The notes: generated from the sequence alone by a model not told the origin. DNA of 64,000 nt from an uncultured Acidimicrobiales bacterium (GCA_938015295.1 CALLQB010000023.1:1-64000); one strand, 5' to 3'. Numbered from the stretch's first letter, positions 18,602-28,734 are shown. Numbers and translations: made by a program.

Positions 18602-21066
18602 CAGGCCCCCTGTCGCTCGACACGAACGTTTGTCGCCACATCACCAGCGGCGATGAGTTGACCCACGTTGACGTCGCCTTGGTTGGCGGGAACCACGGCT
18701 GCACCGCGTGGGACGTCGGTGCTGGCCTCAACCGGGACGTCGATCGATCCGGTGGCTGAGGAAAGCGAAACCGTTTCGCCTGCAGCAACGCCAAGTTTCT
18801 CGAAATCGAGTGGGTGAAGCCGCAGCGTGGTTCCGGTGTGCAGGTTCGCGCTCGACGGCGATTTTGCCAAAATGGTGCCGGCGTCGTACATCTGCCGTGA
18901 CACGACGAGTCGGTACGAGTACGCATCGTTGGCGGCAGCGGTTACGCCGCTAGCGGTAGGCATTGCCATCGTGCCGTCGACGACAATTCCGTCGCGCACA
19001 TTGTTGCTGAGCACCGCCATGTCGATCGAAGCATGCACCGCAGATACCGAGGCGATGTCGGTCCAGATGTCGTCGATCGATTCAAGACCCAGATCGCCAC
19101 CGGCGTGAAGCGCAAGCTCGGCCGCAATCATCCAGTCGGCGCGTGCGATACCCGGCGGTGTCACCTTCTGACTGACTTTGGAGATGCGGCCTTCGAGGTT
19201 GGTGAAACTCCCTTCGGCTTCATGAGGCGCTGCGGCGGGCAGAACTACGTCGGCATACGCGGAGGACGTGTTCTCGAAGAGATCGACAGCGATAACTGTT
19301 GCCGACTCGAGGGCCTTGGCCGCCAAACCGGTATCGGGGAAATCGGCTGCCGGGTCGGCGCCCAGCAGCACCAGGACATCAAGGCTTCCATTGGCCGCAG
19401 CGGTCAACATCTCGGCGGTCGACTTTCCGGGACTGGTCGGCGCCGCGGTCCAAGCCGACGCTGCCGCTCCGTCGCTGAGCGTTGTGCGGCCAGGCAGAAG
19501 ACCGGGGCTCATGCCCATGTCGAGGGCGCCGTGCACGTTCGAGCGGTGCAGGGCAGAAAGGAAGCGAACATTCGGCAGTGCCGACAGCGCTACAGCAGCA
19601 TCAGCGATTGCCGCAGCACCTTCGGCGACCGATGCCCTGCCAACAATGACGGTAACCGGGCCGCCGTCTTGCAGAGCAGTTCGGGCGGCCGAGATAGTCG
19701 CGGCCGAAACGCCTGCGACTTCATCGTCGGTGCCGTTGACCAACGCTGCCGCTAGTGCAGCGGTGCTGCCAGCCAGTGGGTACAGGTGGTGCTTGGCGTA
19801 CTGGCCGAGTCCGGAGCGATGCGGCGTGAGTTCGATGATGGTGGCACCGTCTTCAACAGCGGCGTGGCGCAGACGAAGAAACAGCGCGCCGAGGGTTTCC
19901 TTCGGGTCGGGCCCGAGAAGAATGACCGTGCCGCCGGGCGTGCACGCTTGATCGATGGTGGCTCGCGGGAGACCCAGAATTACTTCGGCGGGAAGGCCGT
20001 CGCCCAACTGCGCATCGACGTTGTCGGTGCCGAGAACGCCTTTGGCCAACTTCACAAACGCGTACTGCGACTCGTTAGTCAGACGCGAGCCGCCGATGAA
20101 ACCAATGCGACTCGGGTCGGTGGTCTTGAGCAATTCGCCTACCGCGGAAAGCGCCGTGCCCCACGACGTTGGTAAAAGCTCATCGCCGGTGCGAGCAAGA
20201 GGTTCAGTAACCCGATCTTCGTTGTTGAACGCTTCGAAGCTGAACCGTTCTTTGTCCGACAGCCAACCCCAGTTGACCGGGTCGCTGTCGACACCCATGT
20301 AGCGGAGAACCTGGTTGCGAGAGGACTGCACAGTAATACGGCTACCAACGGCATCGCTCACTGACGTCGACTCAACTTCTTCAAGATCCCACGGGCGAGC
20401 CTTGAACCGGTACGGCTTCGCGGTGAGGGCGCCAACGGGGCAGATCTGCACCGTGTTGCCGCTGAAGTACGAGCTGAAGGGTTCGTCGGGAAAGGTGTTG
20501 ACCTGGGTTTGGTTTCCTCGGTCTTGGAAATGGATCAGCGGATCGCCTGCGACGTCCTTCGCAAACCGGGTGCACCGGTCACACAGGATGCAACGTTCGC
20601 GGTCGAGGTACACGGTGTCGCTGATCGGGATCGGCTTTTCGTAGTGCCGTTTCTCTTCAACAAAGCGACTCTCGCCCGGGCCATAGGACATGGTCTGGTC
20701 TTGCAGCGGACATTCGCCGCCCTTGTCGCACACCGGACAATCGAGCGGGTGGTTGATGAGCAAAAACTCGAGGACACCATCTTGGGCCTTCTTGGTGAGT
20801 TCGCTCTGCGTGTCGACCGCCATGCCCTCACCGACTGGGATCATGCACGACGGCTGCAGCGCCATACCGCGGCCGGTGTCGACCTCGACGAGGCACATCC
20901 GGCACATGCCGACCGGCTTCATCCGGCTGTGGTAGCAAAAGCGCGGAATGTAGGTACCAGCTCGCTCACACGCATCGATCAGAAGCTCACCCGGGCGCGC
21001 AGCAAACTCCTGACCATCGACGGTGATGGTGACGGTCGTTTCGGTTTCGGGCTGCGTATCGGTCAC
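18601..21066 (-). CDS. nuoG: NADH-quinone oxidoreductase subunit G
   Basis: An 821-residue iron-sulfur subunit of the peripheral arm. The N-terminal [2Fe-2S] domain has CERAGTYIPRFCYHSRMKP followed by CRMCLVEV. The His/Cys-ligated cluster is in HPLDCPVCDKGGECPLQD, and the ferredoxin-like part has CILCDRCTRFAKDV with CPVGALT. The C-terminal two thirds are a molybdopterin-oxidoreductase-like fold without a cofactor role in complex I. An 88-base gap (21067-21154) separates it from nuoF, the only sizeable gap inside the nuo genes; no gene is visible there. Confidence 0.96.
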   Translation of the reverse strand: MTDTQPETETTVTITVDGQEFAARPGELLIDACERAGTYIPRFCYHSRMKPVGMCRMCLVEVDTGRGMALQPSCMIPVGEGMAVDTQSELTKKAQDGVLEFLLINHPLDCPVCDKGGECPLQDQTMSYGPGESRFVEEKRHYEKPIPISDTVYLDRERCILCDRCTRFAKDVAGDPLIHFQDRGNQTQVNTFPDEPFSSYFSGNTVQICPVGALTAKPYRFKARPWDLEEVESTSVSDAVGSRITVQSSRNQVLRYMGVDSDPVNWGWLSDKERFSFEAFNNEDRVTEPLARTGDELLPTSWGTALSAVGELLKTTDPSRIGFIGGSRLTNESQYAFVKLAKGVLGTDNVDAQLGDGLPAEVILGLPRATIDQACTPGGTVILLGPDPKETLGALFLRLRHAAVEDGATIIELTPHRSGLGQYAKHHLYPLAGSTAALAAALVNGTDDEVAGVSAATISAARTALQDGGPVTVIVGRASVAEGAAAIADAAVALSALPNVRFLSALHRSNVHGALDMGMSPGLLPGRTTLSDGAAASAWTAAPTSPGKSTAEMLTAAANGSLDVLVLLGADPAADFPDTGLAAKALESATVIAVDLFENTSSAYADVVLPAAAPHEAEGSFTNLEGRISKVSQKVTPPGIARADWMIAAELALHAGGDLGLESIDDIWTDIASVSAVHASIDMAVLSNNVRDGIVVDGTMAMPTASGVTAAANDAYSYRLVVSRQMYDAGTILAKSPSSANLHTGTTLRLHPLDFEKLGVAAGETVSLSSATGSIDVPVEASTDVPRGAAVVPANQGDVNVGQLIAAGDVATNVRVERQGA

Positions 21067-21154
21067 GGGTTCTTACGGTCTGAAGAGGGATCGGTACTGA
21101 ATGGATTGCGAGAGAAAAACAAAATCTGACGAAGCAAACTTAGGACTTAGAACT

Positions 21155-22549
21155 TCAGGAAGCAGTGACCGGGATCGAAGTGCGCTGCGGAATCTTGGCA
21201 TCAAACTCATGGCGGAAACGACGAACGGCCGAAGTAATGGGCGCCACCGACGAGGGGCCGAGTGGACAAATGGTGGTCTGCTTAGGCGGAAACGGAATCG
21301 CTTCGAGGCCTTCGGCTTCCCACGCAGCACCCGGATAGGGGCCAGGGCTGATGTTATCGGCGATATCGAGCAACATTTCGACATCGCCAGGACGTCCATG
21401 GCCGTCATAGATACGACGGAGAACGGTCTCTTCCCACGTGGTTCCTTCGCGGCACGGCGTGCACTTACCACACGACTCACGGGCAAAGAATCGTACGACC
21501 CGCAAGCAGGCCTTCACGGCGTCGGTCGATGCATCCATAATGACGATGGCACCCGAACCGAGCATCGAGCCAGCAGCACCAACCGGCCGCGCTTCGAGTG
21601 GCAGGTCGACCTGCTCGGGGAAGAACCAGGGTGCTGACGCACCGCCGGGGATAAACATCTTCAGTTCGTCGTCGCCGCGCATGCCCTGGCAGAAGTTGTC
21701 GCCGTAGATGAGGTCGCTGAAGGTAGTAACGCCCTGCTCGGTCTCGTAAACGCCAGGTCGTTTCACGTGTCCGGAAATGGCGAACAAGCGGGTTCCGGGC
21801 GAGGTTTCGCTGCCGAACTTTTTGTACTCCTCAGCACCGTTGACCATGATCCACGGCAGGTTCGCGAGCGTCTCGACGTTGTTAACGATGGTCGGTTGAC
21901 CGTACAGGCCAATGGCTGCGGGGAAGAACGGGGGCTTGAGGCGAGGCATGCCTCGTTCGCCTTCGAGGCTCTCGATCAGTGCGGTCTCTTCACCGACGAT
22001 GTAGGCGCCAGCACCCCAGTGAAGAACGACGTCGACGGAGAAGTCGGTGCCAAGAATGTTCTTGCCGACCAGGTTCGCTTCGTACGCCTCGTTTAGGGCA
22101 GCAGCGATGCGCTCTTGTGCCAACGCCATTTCGCCCCGCACGTACAAGAAACACTGCGACAGACCCAGCGCGTAACAAGCGATAAGGCAACCTTCGATCA
22201 GCTGGTGCGGATCACATTCCATGAGGAGGCGATCTTTGTACGTGCCAGGCTCGGACTCGTCGCCGTTGACGACCAGGTACATCGGCCATTTGCCGGGAGG
22301 ACAGAAACCCCACTTGATGCCGGCAGGGAAGCCCGCTCCGCCACGGCCGAGAAGCACGGCGCTGCGCACTTCGTCATGAACCTCAATGGGCGCTTTGGTG
22401 AGCGCACGTTTGAGGCCTTCATAGCCACCGGTGGCAAGCGAACGTTCGAGGGTGTAGCTATCTTCGTGCACAAAACGTGACGAAACGATCTTTGGACCCT
22501 CGTTGTCGACGTAGCCGGCAGCGTGAGGCACATAGGCGTTGGTTGCCAT
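21155..22549 (-). CDS. nuoF: NADH-quinone oxidoreductase subunit F
   Basis: A 464-residue NADH-binding subunit with FMN and cluster N3. Signatures are the glycine-rich GRGGAGFPAGIKWGF for NADH/FMN, YIVGEETALIESLEG, and ESCGKCTPCREGT plus a later Cys in TTICPLGPSS for the [4Fe-4S] cluster. It is the electron entry point of complex I. It shares a base with the nuoE stop. The length is normal for actinobacterial members. Confidence 0.97.
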   Translation of the reverse strand: MATNAYVPHAAGYVDNEGPKIVSSRFVHEDSYTLERSLATGGYEGLKRALTKAPIEVHDEVRSAVLLGRGGAGFPAGIKWGFCPPGKWPMYLVVNGDESEPGTYKDRLLMECDPHQLIEGCLIACYALGLSQCFLYVRGEMALAQERIAAALNEAYEANLVGKNILGTDFSVDVVLHWGAGAYIVGEETALIESLEGERGMPRLKPPFFPAAIGLYGQPTIVNNVETLANLPWIMVNGAEEYKKFGSETSPGTRLFAISGHVKRPGVYETEQGVTTFSDLIYGDNFCQGMRGDDELKMFIPGGASAPWFFPEQVDLPLEARPVGAAGSMLGSGAIVIMDASTDAVKACLRVVRFFARESCGKCTPCREGTTWEETVLRRIYDGHGRPGDVEMLLDIADNISPGPYPGAAWEAEGLEAIPFPPKQTTICPLGPSSVAPITSAVRRFRHEFDAKIPQRTSIPVTAS

Positions 22550-23232
22550 CAGTCGGCCTTCTTTTCCTCGACAGCTTCCGCAGCTTTTGCTGCAGCTTCG
22601 GCGGCTGCTCGCGCAGCAAGTACGGGTTCGTTACGGCTCATCCAAGCCGGGGCATCGACGACGGTTTCGGGTGCATGGACCCCGGCGAGTTTGTCGGCGG
22701 GAATTGTCTGGCGCACGCGCTGCAGGGTGCCGTGGTCGGGGATGGTGTCGGCGAGTTTGCCAGAGCGAAGATCGGCGATAACTTCGTCAACCTCATCGTT
22801 GCTGATTCGATGGAAGTAGCGGTAATTCACCTGCATGCACGGGGCTTCGGTGCATGCCGCTAGACATTCGTAGTCTTCGATCGTGAACAAGCCGTCGGCG
22901 GTGGTGCTACCCGACCGAATCTCGAGCGTCTCTTCAAGGTGCTCGAGCAGTTCTTCGCCACCGAGAAGCTGACACGAGATGTTTGTGCAGACATTGATGA
23001 CGTACTTGCCAACCGGATGGGTCTTGAACATCTCGTAAAACGTGCACGTACCGATGACTTCCGCAGCGGTTACCTCAGCCAGCTCGGCGATGTTGGCCAT
23101 TGCGTCGTTAGTCACGTAGCCGTCCTGCTCTTGCGCAAGATGCAGCAACGGGATGACCGCCGACTTCTTTCGCGGGTACCGCGAAAGAATTTCCTGCGCG
23201 AGGACGAGATTTTCGGGAGTGAATCTAGCCAT
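22549..23232 (-). CDS. nuoE: NADH-quinone oxidoreductase subunit E
   Basis: A 227-residue thioredoxin-fold subunit carrying the [2Fe-2S] cluster N1a. The ligand cysteines are in VINVCTNISCQLLGG and ECLAACTEAPCMQVN. An N-terminal helical domain contains YPRKKSAVIPLLHLAQEQ. A C-terminal extension of about 50 residues, Ala/Glu-rich, lies beyond the usual fold. It is two bases downstream of nuoD. Confidence 0.97.
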   Translation of the reverse strand: MARFTPENLVLAQEILSRYPRKKSAVIPLLHLAQEQDGYVTNDAMANIAELAEVTAAEVIGTCTFYEMFKTHPVGKYVINVCTNISCQLLGGEELLEHLEETLEIRSGSTTADGLFTIEDYECLAACTEAPCMQVNYRYFHRISNDEVDEVIADLRSGKLADTIPDHGTLQRVRQTIPADKLAGVHAPETVVDAPAWMSRNEPVLAARAAAEAAAKAAEAVEEKKAD

Positions 23233-23234
23233 GG

Positions 23235-24575
23235 CTACCTGTCAACCTCGCCCATGATTGGATCAACCGACGAAATGACGGCCACGCCATCGGCAAGCAA
23301 TCCGTCGTACATGAGGTGTGGCAGCGTCTGCAGATTGATAAAGCTCGGGCCGCGCACGTGCATGCGATACGGCTTTGGACCACCGTCGCTGACGATGTAA
23401 CAACCAAGTTCGCCGCGTGGTGATTCGACAGCGACATACACTTCGCCCTCGGGCACCTTGAAACCTTCGGTGAAAATCTTGAAGTGATGGATAAGCGCTT
23501 CCATCGATTCGTCGATACGAGCTCGAGGCGGTGGGGTGACCTTTTTGTCTTGCACCCGGAAGTCGCCGCTTGGCATTTTGTCAAGGCATTGGCGAACAAT
23601 GCGCATCGATTCGCGAATCTCGTTGAGACGGATGGCGTAGCGGTCGAAGCAGTCGCCGTAGGTGCCGACAATGACGTCGAAATCGACTTGGTCATATGCC
23701 AGGTACGGATCGTCGCGTCGCAGGTCCCACGCGTAGCCGGTCGATCTCAGGATCGGGCCCGTAGCGCCAAGAGCCAATGCCTCGGTGCTGTTGAGCACCC
23801 CAACGCCCTGCAAACGTTCGCGCCAGATTGGTTGCCCGGTCATCAAGATGTCGTATTCCTCGAGTCGGGGAGGAATCATTTCGAGCAGACGCAGGACTTC
23901 GTCTCGCCAGCCATCGGGAAGGTCTGCGGCGACACCGCCGGGGCGGATGTAGTTGTGGTTCATTCGCAGGCCGGTGACCATTTCGAAGAACCGCAGTACC
24001 TCTTCTCGTTCGCGCCAGCCGTAGATCATCATCGAGACGGCGCCGAGGTCCATGCCGTTGGTCGCCATAAACAACAGATGCGACGACATACGGTTGAGTT
24101 CGCACATCAGCATGCGAATCCACGTAGCTCGTTCGGGGATTTCGACATCGAGTAACTGCTCGGTCGCAAGCGAGAACGCAAGCTCGCTGAACAGCGGCGA
24201 GGCGTAATCCATTCGGGTGACGTTGGTCGACCCTTGCAGATAGGTGAGATCCTCGGCTGTTTTTTCCATGCCGGTGTGCAGATAGCCGACGACTGGTTTT
24301 GAACGCTTAACGACTTCGCCCTCGAGTTCGAGTACAAGGCGCAACACACCGTGGGTGCTCGGGTGCGACGGGCCCATGTTCATAATGGTGCGTTCGTCGG
24401 TATTGGTAGCTAGCGCTTCCGCGGGAGCGTCGATAGCGAGTTGGGCCACCTCCGCCTCCGACATGCGTAGCACGGCAGAATCCTCACGACGGTAGACGCG
24501 TTCGGCGTCCTCGGGCAGAGGGGCAGAGGCGCTTGTCACGGCGGCGGCTGGAGTGAGATCTTCGGTTGCGGTCAT
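23235..24575 (-). CDS. nuoD: NADH-quinone oxidoreductase subunit D
   Basis: A 446-residue 49-kDa-type subunit that forms the quinone head-group site with NuoB. Family blocks are MGPSHPSTHGVLRLVLELEG, GYLHTGMEKTAEDLTY, ELNRMSSHLLF and the C-terminal FINLQTLPHLM...SVDPIMGEVDR. About 60 residues before MGPSHPSTHG form an N-terminal extension not seen in short homologues. It sits 15 bases after nuoC. Confidence 0.97.
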   Translation of the reverse strand: MTATEDLTPAAAVTSASAPLPEDAERVYRREDSAVLRMSEAEVAQLAIDAPAEALATNTDERTIMNMGPSHPSTHGVLRLVLELEGEVVKRSKPVVGYLHTGMEKTAEDLTYLQGSTNVTRMDYASPLFSELAFSLATEQLLDVEIPERATWIRMLMCELNRMSSHLLFMATNGMDLGAVSMMIYGWREREEVLRFFEMVTGLRMNHNYIRPGGVAADLPDGWRDEVLRLLEMIPPRLEEYDILMTGQPIWRERLQGVGVLNSTEALALGATGPILRSTGYAWDLRRDDPYLAYDQVDFDVIVGTYGDCFDRYAIRLNEIRESMRIVRQCLDKMPSGDFRVQDKKVTPPPRARIDESMEALIHHFKIFTEGFKVPEGEVYVAVESPRGELGCYIVSDGGPKPYRMHVRGPSFINLQTLPHLMYDGLLADGVAVISSVDPIMGEVDR

Positions 24576-24590
24576 GTTCGTAGCTGCCTC

Positions 24591-25136
24591 CTACCGGCGC
24601 GTGGGTGCGCCCTTGAACTGCACTGGAATGCGGCCCATGCCGTAGTCCTTGCGCAGTGGATGCCCATCCCAGTCTTCGGGCATCAGGATTCGGCACATGT
24701 CGGGGTGTCCCTCGAAATCGATGCCGAACATGTCGAATACTTCACGTTCGGGGGTTTCTGAGCCAGGGAAGTGATCGAACAGCGTCGGCACCACTGCACC
24801 GTCGGCTGGGACCTGCACGCGCAGGCGAATTCGTTCGTGTTTGGCGTGAGAAACCAACAGGTAGACGACCTCAAAGCGTTCGGCCGAAACCGTTGCGGGA
24901 AGCGTGCGAGGGCCATGCGTGAGGTAGTCGACGCCGATGACGTCGAGGAGTTGGTCGAAGCCATCGGCCTTCAGCGCGTCGACAGTGGCGACGAGCTCGT
25001 CGGCACTTGGGTGCAACACACGCTGACCGCGCGATTCGGTCACCGGAACGCCATAGGCACGTTCTACGTCGTCGGTGGTTTCAGCCTGTTCAGCGTCATC
25101 GGTAGCGACCTCGGTCGCCTCATCGTTGTCTGCCAT
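24591..25136 (-). CDS. nuoC: NADH-quinone oxidoreductase subunit C
   Basis: A 181-residue 30-kDa-type subunit. It carries the signature EREVFDMFGIDFEGHPD followed by RILMPEDWDGHPLRKDY. The first about 30 residues are acidic and Ala/Thr-rich with no conserved features. It is not fused to NuoD, as in most actinobacteria, and lies five bases after nuoB. Confidence 0.97.
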   Translation of the reverse strand: MADNDEATEVATDDAEQAETTDDVERAYGVPVTESRGQRVLHPSADELVATVDALKADGFDQLLDVIGVDYLTHGPRTLPATVSAERFEVVYLLVSHAKHERIRLRVQVPADGAVVPTLFDHFPGSETPEREVFDMFGIDFEGHPDMCRILMPEDWDGHPLRKDYGMGRIPVQFKGAPTRR

Positions 25137-25141
25137 ATCAG

Positions 25142-25717
25142 TCAGCGTCCGAGCTGCAGCGCTGCCGGCTGGCCGTCGCGTTGCTCAATAAGAACGCCGG
25201 CGCCTGCACCGGTGGCTTCTCGGCGTTTGGTGAGCTCACCGTCTTCGATCAGACCATGCAGCGTGATAATGGCGTGAAGAAGAGTCTCGGGGCCTGGTGG
25301 GCAGCCTGGAGCGTACACATCGACGGGCACGACCTGGTCAACACCCTGCACGATGGCATAGTTGTTGAACATGCCACCGCTTGAGGCGCAGACGCCCATC
25401 GAGATGACCCACTTCGGTTCCATCATCTGGTCGTAGACCTGACGGAGAACCGGCGCCATCTTCTGCGAGACGCGCCCGGCGACGATCATAAGGTCGGCTT
25501 GACGAGGAGACGCCCGAAAGACCTCCATACCAAAGCGTGCCATGTCGTAATGCCCGGAACCGGTAGCCATCATTTCGATCGCGCAGCAGGCGAGGCCAAA
25601 GGTGGCCGGCCAGCAGCTGCGGGCCCGAGCCCATTTGACCAGATCTTCAAGGTTTCCGGTCAGGAAATTGTGATCGAGGCCTTCGAAGCCTTCGTCGAGA
25701 ACGTCGCCGATGCCCAT
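25142..25717 (-). CDS. nuoB: NADH-quinone oxidoreductase subunit B
   Basis: A 191-residue subunit carrying cluster N2, the electron donor to quinone. It shows the tandem Cys in [17 protein letters not shown] and the remaining ligand region [19 protein letters not shown] 25717 is chosen: it gives a four-base gap to the nuoA stop and begins [11 protein letters not shown], as in relatives. A longer form starting at 25801 would overlap nuoA by 80 bases. The residues after about 160 form a variable tail. Confidence 0.95.
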   Translation of the reverse strand: MGIGDVLDEGFEGLDHNFLTGNLEDLVKWARARSCWPATFGLACCAIEMMATGSGHYDMARFGMEVFRASPRQADLMIVAGRVSQKMAPVLRQVYDQMMEPKWVISMGVCASSGGMFNNYAIVQGVDQVVPVDVYAPGCPPGPETLLHAIITLHGLIEDGELTKRREATGAGAGVLIEQRDGQPAALQLGR

Positions 25718-25721
25718 GGAC

Positions 25722-26192
25722 CTACGCTGCTTCTTCTGGACTGCTGTAACGGCCTTCGAGACCCACCTTGCGGACGGTGCTGGTGGTGGTGCGTTCGGCA
25801 CTCACCGCCGGCGACATGAGACGCAGCTTCTTGATTGGTCCCCAATCAAGTGCGCCGTTACTCACGAGGTACACGAACGATTCAAATACTGCAGCGGTAA
25901 AGATGAGCAGTGCGACAAGGCCATACAAACCAAGGCCTCGGTGCACGATCGCGTACGGGTAGAAGAAGATGATTTCGATATCGAACACGATGAAGATCAT
26001 GGCGATAAGGAAGAAACGAACAGGGAACCGCTCGGATGTTTCGGTAGCCGGAATGATGCCGCACTCATAGGGTGCTGACTTCTTGTCGTTTGGTCGACGA
26101 GGAGCAAGCAAACGAGAGGCACCAAAGCTCAACGAAGCAAACAGCGCCGCCAGAACCAGGAGGGCGAAGACTGGCAGATACTGCCCCAACAT
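25722..26192 (-). CDS. nuoA: NADH-quinone oxidoreductase subunit A
   Basis: A three-helix membrane subunit of 156 residues, with the conserved loop [20 protein letters not shown] and [12 protein letters not shown] in helix 2. It is longer than the usual 120 or so because of a polar C-terminal tail. It is the first nuo gene but not the first of its transcription unit: an unknown membrane protein of the bc cluster ends two bases upstream, at 26195, which argues that complex I and the bc complex are co-transcribed. Confidence 0.96.
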   Translation of the reverse strand: MLGQYLPVFALLVLAALFASLSFGASRLLAPRRPNDKKSAPYECGIIPATETSERFPVRFFLIAMIFIVFDIEIIFFYPYAIVHRGLGLYGLVALLIFTAAVFESFVYLVSNGALDWGPIKKLRLMSPAVSAERTTTSTVRKVGLEGRYSSPEEAA

Positions 26193-26194
26193 GG

Positions 26195-27400
26195 TTAGAC
26201 CCGTGCTTTCTCAGCTTCGAAAGCTTTGCGGCGCTCGGCCACGTCGGCGTCACGAACGTGAAGGAGGTAACACAGCACCAAGAAGATAATGAGCGAGCCG
26301 AGGGCGATCATGAACGGCGGGAACCGAACGTTGCCGAGGTCGCGAGTCATGATGACCGAGATCACGGGTTCGTTCTCGTCGACGACCGGTCGCGGCGGTG
26401 CTTCGCCCGGAAGCGGTTCGGCGTCAACGACAGCCTGCACCTGAACCACGGCGTGGTGAACAGGATGGCGGAAGTTAATGATCGAGGAGATCTTGTGCTT
26501 GGCCCGCTCCCAGTGTTCTTCTATCCAACCGGCGTCGGGAGCGATGTCACGCTTGGGTTTGCCGCCTCGATCGTATGCGTCGAGGAATTTGAACTCCGAT
26601 GCGGCGCCAAAGAAGCCGTTGTCAAGCAGGTCGGACGAGGCTTGTGCTTGCGCTTCGCCAGCCTGTGCTGCCGAGAGCAGCCGCCAGTCACCCGGAACAA
26701 AGTTCGCTTCATCGATGAGCTCAGTGGCGACCGAGGCGACCTCGGAGAACGTAACCGTTTCGTTGCGCAGCTGACGATCGGCGGCGAAAGCGGCGAAGTC
26801 CTCTTCGAGCGAGGCTTTGCGCTCAGGGGTCAGCGCATCCCAGGCTGCTTCACGCGCAGCGATGGTTACTCGGTCCTGATCTTCCCGATCGAGGTTTTCA
26901 AACAATTGGTTCGGGTAGAGAGCCTGCGTGGTTTCGTCGCGGATGACATCGGGAATCTCTACGGTGTCGCGCAAGCTGGCCATCGTGGCGTATTCGGCGA
27001 TTGCCTCATCGTTGTCACCATTGATGACCAAGTCGTACGCCGTGAAGCTGAGGTCTTCGACGCCGGCAAGCTGACGAGCCTCTTCGAGTCCGGCGCTCTG
27101 CAAGTCACCACGATTGATATCGCCCGTGACCCACACCGGAGCCGAGCCAGCGTACCCAATGCCGTAGATCCACCAGAAGACGCCCATGATGAACATCCAG
27201 CCGAAGAACCCGGCGAGCGACAACAGTGTGCCGATCCGGATACCGCTGTTGGTGCTAAGGATGAGCCAAATCGAGCCCATGAGCACGATGACACCGATAA
27301 GAACGGTGAGGACACCGGCGATCTGGGGCCGAAATTCGATAGCAGCGAGCACGCTCGCGTTCGAGGCTGCAGAGGTGAGCAGACCGGTGAGTGCCGTCAT
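26195..27400 (-). CDS. Unknown membrane protein between the bc and nuo genes
   Basis: A 401-residue protein that I do not recognise. Two membrane helices lie near the N-terminus (about 27-50 and 56-80), the second aromatic-rich (FFGWMFIMGVFWWIYGIGYAG), and one near the C-terminus (about 365-388). Between them is a soluble domain of roughly 280 residues, mostly helical and acidic, without Cys pairs or haem motifs. The start overlaps the stop of the dihaem cytochrome c gene by one base and the stop is two bases from nuoA. Its place, sealed between complex III and complex I genes, suggests a structural or assembly role in a respiratory complex (inference). Confidence 0.85.
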   Translation of the reverse strand: MTALTGLLTSAASNASVLAAIEFRPQIAGVLTVLIGVIVLMGSIWLILSTNSGIRIGTLLSLAGFFGWMFIMGVFWWIYGIGYAGSAPVWVTGDINRGDLQSAGLEEARQLAGVEDLSFTAYDLVINGDNDEAIAEYATMASLRDTVEIPDVIRDETTQALYPNQLFENLDREDQDRVTIAAREAAWDALTPERKASLEEDFAAFAADRQLRNETVTFSEVASVATELIDEANFVPGDWRLLSAAQAGEAQAQASSDLLDNGFFGAASEFKFLDAYDRGGKPKRDIAPDAGWIEEHWERAKHKISSIINFRHPVHHAVVQVQAVVDAEPLPGEAPPRPVVDENEPVISVIMTRDLGNVRFPPFMIALGSLIIFLVLCYLLHVRDADVAERRKAFEAEKARV

Positions 27401-28734
27401 TACAGGCTCCTCTCGTAGGCCACGATCGCGGCGATTTCTGGCTGGGACAGCAGAGCGTTGTACTCGTTATCGCCTTCAGCACGGGCGCCGAAGCCGGGCA
27501 TCTGTCCTGAACCCTGTGAGGAGCGTCCAGCCGAGCCGTAACTTACACCGGTTTGCGAGCCGATCGTGATGAAGGTTTGCTGCTGACCAGGGTCGATAAA
27601 GCGCGTGACGGTTGCGCCGCCGGTGAGGCTCGGCCCAAAGGCGCCGCCACCCTGGTCATAAGAATCCTGCACCGGAGTGCCATCGACCCGTTCTGCCTGT
27701 TCAACAGCTTGGTAGGAGAACCCGGCGGTATGGCACCGGGCGCAGCCGTAGACGCCGGCATCGGCACGGTTCGAAAACAGCACCTCGCCCCAGGCGATAA
27801 GCACATCTTTGTCAGCGAAATCTTCGGCAAGAAGATCGGCGGCTACAAAATCTTCGAGCTGAGACTCGATCTTGGCCAACTCACGATCGCGGGCTTCGCC
27901 TTCGGGCAGTCGTTCGACACCGCTAATGCGCGCCGAGAGGGTTGCCTCGGCATTCGCTTTCAGCGGAGCGAGCATGTCATCGACCTCGCCCATGAACGCT
28001 CCTGCGGCGGCCGCAGCCTCTTCGTCGCTCAGCGACGGATCGGCCTCTTTGAGCAGCGCTGCTTTGCGTTCGGCCGCACCATTGCGGACATTCGCGGCGA
28101 TCGTGTCGGGGTCAAGCTGGATCGACCGCATCCAAACGACCAAGTTGTTGACCTGCTGTTCGGTTAGCGGGCCACCACCGGGACCACCCCAGGCGGGCAT
28201 GACACCGTTGCGTCCAAAGTTCAGAACGTGCGTGACCTCTTCTTCGCTGAAGCGGGTCAGGACCGTGTTGAGCGCGGGCGCCGCCCAAGAAACCTGCGAA
28301 ACAAAGTCGCCGGAAGCATCGGTCAGGGTGAACTGTGCAGCACCGGGGCCGCCACCGGGACCGTGGCACGCAGTACAGAGTTCTTCGTAGGATTCGCCAC
28401 CGCGATCGGTAAAGATGCGGTTGTAGTTGGCGTCGGCGCCATCGATTCGTCCAGGCTCGCCGAGCCAGTAGAGCGGTAGTACTACGCCGATGAGAGCCAG
28501 CGTGACCAAACCAGCACCGAGGCTGCGGTCGAGGCGCGTGCCTTCGAGTACCTCGTCAGGAACCGCTGGTAGGCGGTTGGGCGCGAGTTCGACCTCCGAG
28601 CCGACCTCGGGGTCGGCGCGAAACAAGATGACGAACGCCCGACGGGCCATCAAGAAGATGACAGGGACGGTGACGAGGAGAGCAAGAACCCAACCAATGG
28701 TGCGTTGGGTAGATGCGGCGAGGAGTAGTGACAA
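27400..28734 (-). CDS. Membrane dihaem cytochrome c of the bc complex
   Basis: A 444-residue cytochrome with two N-terminal membrane helices (about 13-32 and 73-93) and two c-type haem sites, CTACH (in ELCTACHGPGGGPG) and CARCH (in YGCARCHTAGFSYQ). Candidate axial Met residues are in NGVMPAWGG and GQMPGFGAR. It occupies the place of the QcrC cytochrome in actinobacterial bc complexes, but the fold is not clearly QcrC and the spacing between haem sites (about 200 residues) is larger. TTG 28734 is the only in-frame start available upstream of the first helix. It is followed directly by the unknown membrane protein and nuoA. Confidence 0.88.
   Translation of the reverse strand: MSLLLAASTQRTIGWVLALLVTVPVIFLMARRAFVILFRADPEVGSEVELAPNRLPAVPDEVLEGTRLDRSLGAGLVTLALIGVVLPLYWLGEPGRIDGADANYNRIFTDRGGESYEELCTACHGPGGGPGAAQFTLTDASGDFVSQVSWAAPALNTVLTRFSEEEVTHVLNFGRNGVMPAWGGPGGGPLTEQQVNNLVVWMRSIQLDPDTIAANVRNGAAERKAALLKEADPSLSDEEAAAAAGAFMGEVDDMLAPLKANAEATLSARISGVERLPEGEARDRELAKIESQLEDFVAADLLAEDFADKDVLIAWGEVLFSNRADAGVYGCARCHTAGFSYQAVEQAERVDGTPVQDSYDQGGGAFGPSLTGGATVTRFIDPGQQQTFITIGSQTGVSYGSAGRSSQGSGQMPGFGARAEGDNEYNALLSQPEIAAIVAYERSL

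Noticed and set aside
26072-27418. Long open frame (448 codons) on the + strand
   Set aside because: It lies antisense to the 401-residue membrane protein gene of the bc-nuo block, whose spacing to both neighbours is operon-like and whose translation has clear membrane helices. The + frame has no recognisable family and looks like a product of codon bias.
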